A DNA stretch of 64,000 nucleotides from Gammaproteobacteria bacterium (GTDB lineage Bacteria > Pseudomonadota > Gammaproteobacteria > Steroidobacterales > GCA-2729495). Under the pieces are notes generated by a model. That model did no database searches, was not told the DNA's origin, and saw only the letters and a list, made by a program, of their open reading frames with translations. A program made the position numbers and the translations under genes. How positions within the stretch are numbered: the stretch's first letter is position 1; the number at the start of each line of letters is the position of its first letter. Below are positions 37,631 through 44,792 of this stretch, piece by piece. The stretch is from the NCBI GenBank assembly GCA_016874095.1, contig VGVH01000005.1, positions 92,734 through 156,733 on the forward strand, given 5' to 3'.

Positions 37631-37885
37631 ATGAACGACATCGTTGGCCAGGTCCTCGATTACATGGAATACAAGAACAAGCTGAAGACCGCCGAGTGGG
37701 AGGAACGCCTGTGGCAGCAGCATCTGCGCGGGGCGCCCACCGATTTCCGTCATGAGACCGAAGTGCGGAAGTACGGCGAGCTCCTTGATCGCTTGGAGAA
37801 AGCGCGAGCCGTCGCGAGCAAGCTCCACAGCCGTCGCGCAGCCCACGTACCGCGTTTCGCCGTTCCGCAGGCAACCGGAAACTAG
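37631..37885 (+). CDS. Small charged protein of unknown function
   Basis: An 84-aa ORF with AAGGG just before the ATG at 37631 (an in-frame ATG lies 4 codons upstream). The product is hydrophilic and probably helical, rich in Glu, Lys and Arg (YMEYKNKLKTAEWEERLW, KYGELLDRLEKARAVASKL), with a polar C-terminal tail. No family is recognised. Composition looks like a real protein, unlike the overlapping 136-codon frame on the minus strand. The surrounding intergenic sequence (37435-37630 and 37886-38083) otherwise holds only a 7-bp inverted repeat at 37512-37533. Confidence 0.45.
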   Translation: MNDIVGQVLDYMEYKNKLKTAEWEERLWQQHLRGAPTDFRHETEVRKYGELLDRLEKARAVASKLHSRRAAHVPRFAVPQATGN

Positions 37886-38083
37886 CTTCCTGCGCTGAAA
37901 ACGTGAGGCGCGTCTCACCCGGACGCGCCGGCAGACGGCACTACACTGCCTGGGCTACCATGACCCGGCCGCAGAACGAGCCGGACCGTGGTTCACCCAG
38001 ACGGCGTTGGGAACGCAGCGGATCCCGAAGAGCAGCGGCGCGGCACCGTACGCCTGCGCTTTCAGGCGAGCTGAGGCCTTTGT

Positions 38084-38881
38084 TCAGTAGCCGAGCGGCG
38101 TGAACACGTCGCGCTTGACGAACAGTGCCTTCAGGAATCGCCAGCGCACCTTGCCGTCGGTGAGCCAGCGCACGGCAGCGCCGTTCTCCCGCGCGTTCAG
38201 CATCCCTTCGACCAGAAAGGGCGTCACGGTCTCGACCGAGTCGGCGAGGATGTTCAGGATCTTCTTGCTCTTCTGCCAGCCCTCGCCGCGTTTGTCCGGC
38301 GGCGGGACGAGCAGGTCGGTCACCACGATGCCCGGACTCAGGTAGCCGACTTTCACCGGCCCCTTTTTCAGCTCCATCACCATGGCCTTGGTGAAGTAGC
38401 GCAGCGCGTACTTGGTCGAGCCGTAGACGGCGACGGTCGGCCGTATGGCGCCGTTGCTGCCGAAACCCTCCATGTTCCAGATCCAGCCGCCTTTCTGTTT
38501 GTACATGGCGGGAATGGCAACCCGGTTGCAGTTCATCATGCCGATCAGGTTCGTTTCGATCGTCTGGCGGATCTGCTCGGGCGGAATGGCGAAAAACGGC
38601 ATCTTCGCGTCGTCACGGCCTGCATTGTTCACCCAGATGTCGACACGACCGAAGGCGGCGGCTGCGGCAGCCCACAGTTTCTCCACCTGCGTGTAGTCGG
38701 CAACGTCGCAGGTCTGGCCCGCAACCCTGACGCCCGGAAACTCGCGCGCCAGGTGCGCCACCGCCTGGTCCACCGCGGCCTGGCCGCGGCTCGATACCAG
38801 CACCGGGTGGCCGCGGCGCAGGAACTCCCGCGCCATGCCGAGGCCGATGCCCTTGGTGCTGCCGGTGATGACGACGTTCAT
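38084..38881 (-). CDS. Short-chain dehydrogenase/reductase, NYC1-like pattern
   Basis: A 265-aa SDR with TGSTKGIGLGMA (cofactor site), VNNAG, and YGSTK (catalytic Tyr/Lys). The usual Ser, 13 residues before the Tyr, is not a Ser; the segment reads WNMEGFGSNGAIRPTVAVYG. This recalls, from memory, chlorophyll b reductase (NYC1/NOL) homologues and bacterial relatives of unknown function. It overlaps the preceding Tat-signal protein gene by 4 bp and is the last gene of a three-gene unit with the DUF1838 protein. Confidence 0.85.
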   Translation of the reverse strand: MNVVITGSTKGIGLGMAREFLRRGHPVLVSSRGQAAVDQAVAHLAREFPGVRVAGQTCDVADYTQVEKLWAAAAAAFGRVDIWVNNAGRDDAKMPFFAIPPEQIRQTIETNLIGMMNCNRVAIPAMYKQKGGWIWNMEGFGSNGAIRPTVAVYGSTKYALRYFTKAMVMELKKGPVKVGYLSPGIVVTDLLVPPPDKRGEGWQKSKKILNILADSVETVTPFLVEGMLNARENGAAVRWLTDGKVRWRFLKALFVKRDVFTPLGY

Positions 38882-39585
38882 CGCTCGCCCGCCCCGCCCG
38901 GCTTCAACCGCGGGTCATCGAGCTGGCGCTGCTTGATGTCTTCGACAAAGTCGCGGAAGTCCGGGCGCACCAGTTTTTCCAGCGCGCGGCGGATGTAAGT
39001 GTCGGGTCCGAGCGGGCATTGCGCGTAAAGGCTCTGCCGCCAGCCCTTGTCGGTCTTGCGGTAGATCGACAGCACGCGATCGAAACCGGCGCGTGGCGTG
39101 CCAACGGGGCCCGGCACGCGGATCTTGATCTCGAACCAGTGGTCGTAGAGCGCAAGGCAGAGGCCGGGCACCAGTTCCTTCACCCAGAGGTTGGCGTAGC
39201 CCCAGCGGAAAGCCTCGAGGCCCTTCTTCGGCGGGAAGATGTACTTGTCGAGCGTGGGCCAGCCGATCAGCACGTCGTAGAGCTCCTCCGCAACGTACAT
39301 CGGGTTCGGATCGTCGCGGTCCCAGATCTCGTCCGGCAGCTTCCACCACTCCTGGGCGTTCCAGATCTCCTCGGTGCGGCGGAGCACGGCGTCGATTTCG
39401 CCCCGCAGCTTCTCGTCGCAAGGCGGATAGACCCCCTCCTTGTTCTTGTCCCGGTAGTAAAAGGGCAGTTCCTTGCCTTCCTTCTTTTCCGCGGCCTGCG
39501 CGCCCATTGCTTGCGCCATGAGCAGTCCGCCGAGTGCGCCGGCGAAGAGATCGCGGCGGTCGAGACTCGTGTCGTTGTAGTTCAT
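38878..39585 (-). CDS. Tat-exported SnoaL/NTF2-like protein
   Basis: A 235-aa protein with a Tat signal (LDRRDLFAGALGGLLMAQAMGAQA, residues 8-31), so it is exported folded. The mature part has a Trp/Tyr-rich helix-sheet pattern (TEEIWNAQEWWKLPDEIW, IRVPGPVGTPRAGFDRVLS) that suggests a SnoaL/NTF2-like cone fold, used by ketosteroid isomerases and ring cyclases. This is inferred from pattern. The start ATG at 39585 gives the signal peptide. The longer frame adds 71 Arg-rich residues that look non-coding. Overlaps the SDR gene by 4 bp. Confidence 0.7.
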   Translation of the reverse strand: MNYNDTSLDRRDLFAGALGGLLMAQAMGAQAAEKKEGKELPFYYRDKNKEGVYPPCDEKLRGEIDAVLRRTEEIWNAQEWWKLPDEIWDRDDPNPMYVAEELYDVLIGWPTLDKYIFPPKKGLEAFRWGYANLWVKELVPGLCLALYDHWFEIKIRVPGPVGTPRAGFDRVLSIYRKTDKGWRQSLYAQCPLGPDTYIRRALEKLVRPDFRDFVEDIKQRQLDDPRLKPGGAGER

Positions 39586-39599
39586 CTTCGGTCTCCTTG

Positions 39600-40439
39600 T
39601 CAGGCGGGTTTCCAGGGTTTGGCGTACAGGCGGTCGGGATAAAGCTTTTCCATGCGCTCGCGGAAATCCCGCGGCAGCGCATCGATACCGTCGAGCTTCA
39701 CGCCGTCGGCGTGCCAGACGACGTGGCCGGGCTGGCCTGCCATTTCCATCCAGCGCGGCCAGGGCGCGAAATAGGTCGAGGAGAATCCTGCCGGGCAATA
39801 CGCCCGGCTGGTGTCGAGCAGGTCCTCGAGGCGTGCGCGCCCGACGCTGGACTCACCCATCGGCTGGGGGATGCCCGGAGGATAGACGCGATCATGGGAA
39901 ATCCAGACGTGCTCGTCGTGGAAGTCCCAGACGTCGTGCCCGCTGCCGTAAGTCCAGTCGGCTTCTGCGACGCGAGCCGGACGCGTGCCCCGGATGGAGT
40001 GGAACACGACCGGGTCGGCCGTGCCGCCCAGCATGTTGGGACTGACGGCGTTGGTCTTGCCGGTGTAGGGGTTCTTGAATTCCTGGAGCACCTGCTTCGT
40101 GTACGGATCCTGGAAAAACGAAGTGGTGACACCGCTTGCCGCGTATTGGCCTTCGAGCGTTTTCGTGAAGCGCGGGATCTCCAGTCCTTCGAAGCGCACG
40201 AGCAGGCGCGGCGCCGTTTCACCGACGATGCCGTAGATCCGGCCGAAGTACCACCACGGCGCATCGCGCTCGTCGAGACGGCCCTGCATGCGCAATTTCG
40301 CGGTGAACGCATCCTCAGGCTTCGAGAGATCGAGCTTGCCGCTATGCGCGCCGGCGAACACCGGTGCTGCCAGCAGCGCACCGGCCATCCCCAGCAGGAA
40401 GCCGCGCCTGTCGGAGCCAGGACCCAGGTCGTAATGCAT
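39600..40439 (-). CDS. DUF1838 family protein, Tat-exported
   Basis: A 279-aa protein with a Tat signal (SDRRGFLLGMAGALLAAPVFA, residues 9-29). The mature sequence (GRIYGIVGETAPRLLVRFEGLE, HDEHVWISHDRVYPPGIPQP, WPRWMEMAGQPGHVVWH) matches the DUF1838 pattern as I know it. No biochemical role is established. The start at 40439 is fixed by the signal. It lies 14 bp upstream of the SnoaL-like gene and diverges, 80 bp apart, from the PQQ dehydrogenase gene. Confidence 0.82.
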   Translation of the reverse strand: MHYDLGPGSDRRGFLLGMAGALLAAPVFAGAHSGKLDLSKPEDAFTAKLRMQGRLDERDAPWWYFGRIYGIVGETAPRLLVRFEGLEIPRFTKTLEGQYAASGVTTSFFQDPYTKQVLQEFKNPYTGKTNAVSPNMLGGTADPVVFHSIRGTRPARVAEADWTYGSGHDVWDFHDEHVWISHDRVYPPGIPQPMGESSVGRARLEDLLDTSRAYCPAGFSSTYFAPWPRWMEMAGQPGHVVWHADGVKLDGIDALPRDFRERMEKLYPDRLYAKPWKPA

Positions 40440-40519
40440 CGGAATGCCCTCGTTGCGACTGACCGCAAGGTGCCGGTCCGTCACGCGGCCGTCAAGACAG
40501 GCTGCGCCCATCGCGTAAC

Positions 40520-42547
40520 ATGCGAGCAATGCAGCGCGGAGCCGCCAGCCTTTTCATGTTGGTCGCATCGGCGGCAGCGGCCAACCAGTGGCCGGTGGCC
40601 GGCGGCCTTGGCGCGCGGCATTTCGCGCCGTTGGCGGATTTGACGCCAGCCAACGTCGCAGGTCTGACGGTCGCCTGGGAGTACAGCACCGGCGAGGTCG
40701 CGCGGCGCGGCGAGTTCCGCAACTGGACCGCCAAGGTGGAGCTCAACCCGGTGCTGCTGCCGCCCGAGGCCGGCGGCCATCTCATGATCTGCACGCCATT
40801 CGCGCGCGTGATCGCGCTCGATCCCGCCAGCGGCAAGGAGCGCTGGGTCTACGACCCGGGCGCGCGGATTGGCGGCTACGCGACAGCCGGCGACCCGCAG
40901 GGCCTGAAGAGCCCGTCGTTCGCCAACTGCCGCGGCGTAGCCTGGTGGCACGACGCCGAGGCGCCGGCTGGCAACGCCTGTCGCAACCGCGTGCTGCTTG
41001 CCGCGCATGACCTGAAGCTGCATGCCGTCGACGCGGCGAACGGCAGGCCCTGCGAGGGCTTCGGCCGCGGCGGTGTCGTCGACGTCGAGCCGGAGGTACT
41101 AGGCGCGACGCCGCCGGCAGACATCGGCGAGACGAAGTTTCCGGGGCCGCCGCTGGTCGTGAACGACGTCGTCGTGGTCGGCACGAGCGTGCGCGACTTC
41201 GACCGCGCGTCCGCGCCAGATGGGGCCGTGCGGGCTTTTGACGCGCGCAGTGGCGCACCGCGCTGGCGCTTCGACCCGATTCCGCGCGACGCGGCACTGG
41301 CAGCCGCGCTCGGCTGGCCCGCCGGTGCCGCCGAGCGCACCGGCGGCGGCAACGTCTGGGGCATGATGAGCGCCGACGAGGAGCGCGACCTCGTCTTCCT
41401 GCCGACCTCCGGCCCCTCACCCGACTTCTACGGCGGCACGCGACCTGGCGACAACCGCTACGCCGACTCGATCGTCGCGCTGCGCGGCGCGACGGGCGAA
41501 GTGGTCTGGCACTTCCAGACCATTCATCACGACGTCTGGGACTACGACAACTCCGCGCAGCCGGCGCTGGTCGATCTCAGCCGCGACGGCGCACCGTTCC
41601 CCGCCGTCGTGCAGGCGACGAAGACCGGGATGCTCTACATCTTCCATCGCGAGACCGGCGAACCGTTCTTTCCGATCGAGGAACGGCCGGTTCCGCAGGG
41701 CGGCGTGCCAGGCGAATCGCTGTCCCCCACCCAGCCGTTCCCGGTCAAACCACCGCCGCTCGTGCCGCACACCTTCAGCGACGATGATTTCTGGGGAATC
41801 ACGCCCTGGGAACGCAGCCGCTGCGTCGCGCAGTACCGCAACGCGCGTCGCGGCGCGATCTTCACGCCGCCATCGCTGGAGGGGACGATCGTAGTGCCCT
41901 CGACCGCGGGCGGCGTCAACTGGGGCGGTGTAGCCATAGATCCGCGCTCGGGCCTGCTCGTCGTCAACGTCCTGCGCATGGCCCACTACGCGCAGCTGAT
42001 CCCCGCTGCGGACATGCCGGCCACCGCCAGCGGCAATATCGGGGAGAACATGCTGGGCGCACCGGGCCTGCTGCGCGGCACGCCCTACGCCCTGAAGCAG
42101 CAGGCGCTGATGGCGCCGCCCGCTTCGCTCTGCTCGCCGCCGCCATATGCCGAGCTTGTCGCGGTGGACCTGAACCGCGGCGAGATCCTCTGGCGCTCGA
42201 CGCTGGGCATCTGGGACCGCAACCTGCCGCCACCGATGGCGCGCGCGCCTTTCTCGATCCCGCTGCCGCTGAAGTGGGGCACGCCGACCTTCGGCGGCCC
42301 GCTGCTCACGGCGGGCGGCCTCGTGTTCATCGGTGCCACCGGTGACGATCTGTTCCGCGCTTTCGATGCCGCGACGGGGCGCGAGCTCTGGCAGGACCGG
42401 CTGCCGACCAGCGCCTTTTCGCTGCCGATGTCCTACGAGACCGGCGGGCGGCAGTACGTGGTCGTCGCCGCCGGCGGCCACGCGTTCATCTACAACAAGC
42501 CCGGCGACCTGATCCGCGCCTACGCCCTGCCCGCGAGGCGGCCGTAA
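40520..42547 (+). CDS. PQQ-dependent dehydrogenase (glucose-dehydrogenase-like quinoprotein)
   Basis: A 675-aa eight-bladed quinoprotein propeller with an N-terminal signal peptide (ASLFMLVASAAA), so it is periplasmic. It has repeated tryptophan-docking motifs (KERWVYDPG, GEVVWHFQTIHHDVWDYD, GEILWRSTLG, ATGRELWQDRLP), GGVNWGGVAIDPRSGLLVVN, and KWGTPTFGGP. Together these resemble membrane-bound glucose dehydrogenase but without its N-terminal membrane domain. PQQ would be imported or made elsewhere; no pqq genes are here. The substrate (alcohol, sugar or other) is unknown. An alternative ATG lies 3 codons in. Confidence 0.9.
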   Translation: MRAMQRGAASLFMLVASAAAANQWPVAGGLGARHFAPLADLTPANVAGLTVAWEYSTGEVARRGEFRNWTAKVELNPVLLPPEAGGHLMICTPFARVIALDPASGKERWVYDPGARIGGYATAGDPQGLKSPSFANCRGVAWWHDAEAPAGNACRNRVLLAAHDLKLHAVDAANGRPCEGFGRGGVVDVEPEVLGATPPADIGETKFPGPPLVVNDVVVVGTSVRDFDRASAPDGAVRAFDARSGAPRWRFDPIPRDAALAAALGWPAGAAERTGGGNVWGMMSADEERDLVFLPTSGPSPDFYGGTRPGDNRYADSIVALRGATGEVVWHFQTIHHDVWDYDNSAQPALVDLSRDGAPFPAVVQATKTGMLYIFHRETGEPFFPIEERPVPQGGVPGESLSPTQPFPVKPPPLVPHTFSDDDFWGITPWERSRCVAQYRNARRGAIFTPPSLEGTIVVPSTAGGVNWGGVAIDPRSGLLVVNVLRMAHYAQLIPAADMPATASGNIGENMLGAPGLLRGTPYALKQQALMAPPASLCSPPPYAELVAVDLNRGEILWRSTLGIWDRNLPPPMARAPFSIPLPLKWGTPTFGGPLLTAGGLVFIGATGDDLFRAFDAATGRELWQDRLPTSAFSLPMSYETGGRQYVVVAAGGHAFIYNKPGDLIRAYALPARRP

Positions 42548-42634
42548 ACCGTCAGGGGCCACCCTGAAGGGTGCATCCCGCCCTCGCCCGTGGGACGATG
42601 CGCGCTGCCAGAGGAATCGCAAGGTCTCACCGCC

Positions 42635-43846
42635 GTGAATGCACCCGCCGAAAATTTCCGCTCGCGCCTGTTACTCATCGGCTTCGGCATGACCGTGTTC
42701 GCCATAGGCCAGTCGCTGGTGTTCATGATCGTCACGCCGATGGCCCGCAGCACGGGCCTGACCGAAGTGCAGTTCGGCCTGGTGCTCACCTTTGCGAGCC
42801 TGCCGCTGGTGATATTCGCGCCCTACTGGGGGAAGAAGAGCGACCAGGTTGGTCGCAAGCCGATCTTCCTGCTCGGCCTCGCCGGCAGCGCCATCGGCAC
42901 GCTGCTCGTCGCTTTCGCCCTGGAGGCCAGACTCGCGGGATTCATCTCCGTCGGCGCGCTGGCGGCCGGCCTGTTCTTCGCACGAGGGCTGTATTCGGCA
43001 ACCGGCTCCGCAATCTATCCGGCCAGCGGCGGTTACATCGCCGACGTGACCACGCTGCAGGATCGCAGCAAGGGCATGGCGATACTCGGCGCGTCGAACA
43101 GCCTGGGGACCGTGCTCGGATCATTGCTCGCGGTCGGACTGTCTTTCGCCGGCGTGCTGGTGCCGATGTACGTCGCCGCGGGCCTGATGCTGGCGACAGC
43201 ATTGCTGGCATCGAAGCTGCTGAAGGAACCCGAGCGGCACGCGGTGACGCGACAGGCGAGCACGCTCAAGCTCTTCGACCGGCGGCTGCGGCCTTTCATG
43301 ATCATGTGGTTCTGCTTCTTCCTCACTTTTTCCTCGGTGCAGCTGACCAGCGGGTTCTTCATCCAGGACAAGCTGGCGCTCACCGATCCTGCTGCCGTCG
43401 TGCGCGTGGCGGGCCTGTGTCTCATCAGCATGTCGGTGGTGATCATCGTCGCGCAGGGCCTGGTGCTGCAGGTGCTGCACATCGGGCCGCAGATGCTGCT
43501 GCGCCTGTGCGGCCCCGTCGTCATCGCATCGCTGCTCGCGCTGTCCGCGGCGGACACCACCCTGGGACTGTGCACCGGGTTCGGGCTCCTCGGCCTCGCC
43601 TTCTCCCTGGCGACACCGGGCATCAACGGCGGCGGCAGTCTCGCTGTCGCGGCGCACGAGCAGGGCACGGCATCGGGATACCTGGCTGCGGCGAACACGG
43701 TCGGGGCCGTGCTCGGCCCGCTGACGGGAACGTCGCTGTACCGGATCGGACCGCAGGCATTGTTCTACGCCGGGGCGGCGCTCTTCGTCCTGGTGAGCCT
43801 GTACGCGCTCACGATCGTGATCCCGTCGCGCCATGGATCGCACTGA
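42635..43846 (+). CDS. Major facilitator superfamily transporter
   Basis: A predicted 12-helix MFS carrier of 403 aa from a GTG at 42635 (VNAPAENF); an in-frame start 15 codons upstream cannot be excluded. The signature loop is YWGKKSDQVGRKPIFLLG, with a motif-C-like helix GASNSLGTVLGSLLAVGL. It lacks family-specific features that would name a substrate. It lies 87 bp after the PQQ dehydrogenase gene and 13 bp before the PRMT-like gene, so it may share a transcript with one or both. Confidence 0.87.
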   Translation: MNAPAENFRSRLLLIGFGMTVFAIGQSLVFMIVTPMARSTGLTEVQFGLVLTFASLPLVIFAPYWGKKSDQVGRKPIFLLGLAGSAIGTLLVAFALEARLAGFISVGALAAGLFFARGLYSATGSAIYPASGGYIADVTTLQDRSKGMAILGASNSLGTVLGSLLAVGLSFAGVLVPMYVAAGLMLATALLASKLLKEPERHAVTRQASTLKLFDRRLRPFMIMWFCFFLTFSSVQLTSGFFIQDKLALTDPAAVVRVAGLCLISMSVVIIVAQGLVLQVLHIGPQMLLRLCGPVVIASLLALSAADTTLGLCTGFGLLGLAFSLATPGINGGGSLAVAAHEQGTASGYLAAANTVGAVLGPLTGTSLYRIGPQALFYAGAALFVLVSLYALTIVIPSRHGSH

Positions 43847-43859
43847 TCGCGCCTGAAAC

Positions 43860-44792
43860 GTGCTGATCGAATTTCATCGCAGGATGCTCGCCGACACCGT
43901 GCGCTCGGCAGCATTCGAGGCGGCGCTGCGTGCGGTCATCCGGCCCGGCAGCACCACGGTCGCCGACATCGGCGCAGGCACCGGCGTGCTCGGCTTCATG
44001 GCCGCGAAACTCGGCGCGAAGGCCGTGCATCTGGTCGAGCGCGGCGCTGTCATCGAGCTCGCCGCACACCTGGCTGACGCCAACCGGATCCCGGGACTGC
44101 AATTCTGGCAGGCGGAGTCCGCCGACATCGCCGACCCGCCGCAGGTCGATGTGGTCGTCGCCGAGATCCTCGGCAACCTGGCCCTGGAGGAAAACGCACT
44201 GGAGACGCTGGCCGACGCCAGGCGCTTCCTGAAGCCGGGCGGCGTCCTCATCCCCGGCCGCATCGAGCAGTGGGTCGCGCCCCTGATCAGCGACGTGCAC
44301 TGGCGCGAGCTGACGAGCTGGCGGGCCGCGCCGATGGGACTCGACTTCGGGCTCGCCGAATCCATGAGCTTCGACAACGTGTACGTGCGCACCGTGACGC
44401 CGGCCGAGCTGCCCGCCGGCGACTGCGCGCGGCGCTGGGACGTGATCGACTTCGCCGTCGTGCCCGAAGGCCGGCGCCGTGGCCAGGTGGAATGGACTCT
44501 CGCCGCTGACTGCAGCATCCATGGATTCGCGCTGTGGTGGCGCGCGGAACTCGTCCCCGGCGTGTGGCTCAGCACCGCGCCGGATGCGCCGCCGACGCAC
44601 TGGGAGCAGGTCTATGCGCCGCTGCAGGAGCCGTTGGCGGCGCGCCGCGGCGACGCCATCACGCTCGATATCGCTTCCGAAACCGGTGGCGGCGAGTCGG
44701 GCATCGGACTGGTCTGGCAGGTGACGCATTCGCGCGCAGGCGCGGCGCTCGGCATGCGCCGCCACGACATCGGGCGCGGGTTCATCGGCTGA
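43860..44792 (+). CDS. PRMT-like SAM-dependent methyltransferase
   Basis: A 310-aa protein with the architecture of protein arginine methyltransferases: FHRRMLADTVRSAAF before motif I, VADIGAGTGVLG (residues 34-45), E60 for ribose, a double-Glu loop (AEILGNLALEEN, E102 and E111, spaced as in PRMT1), and the THW loop (T246-H247-W248) in the C-terminal beta-barrel part. PRMTs methylate arginine in proteins and are uncommon in bacteria. Bacterial relatives may act on other guanidino substrates. GTG start at 43860. The last 11 bp overlap the convergent amidohydrolase gene. Confidence 0.82.
   Translation: MLIEFHRRMLADTVRSAAFEAALRAVIRPGSTTVADIGAGTGVLGFMAAKLGAKAVHLVERGAVIELAAHLADANRIPGLQFWQAESADIADPPQVDVVVAEILGNLALEENALETLADARRFLKPGGVLIPGRIEQWVAPLISDVHWRELTSWRAAPMGLDFGLAESMSFDNVYVRTVTPAELPAGDCARRWDVIDFAVVPEGRRRGQVEWTLAADCSIHGFALWWRAELVPGVWLSTAPDAPPTHWEQVYAPLQEPLAARRGDAITLDIASETGGGESGIGLVWQVTHSRAGAALGMRRHDIGRGFIG

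Noticed and set aside
37508..37918. 136-codon minus-strand frame opposite the small ORF
   Set aside because: No ribosome site; composition less protein-like than the plus-strand ORF.
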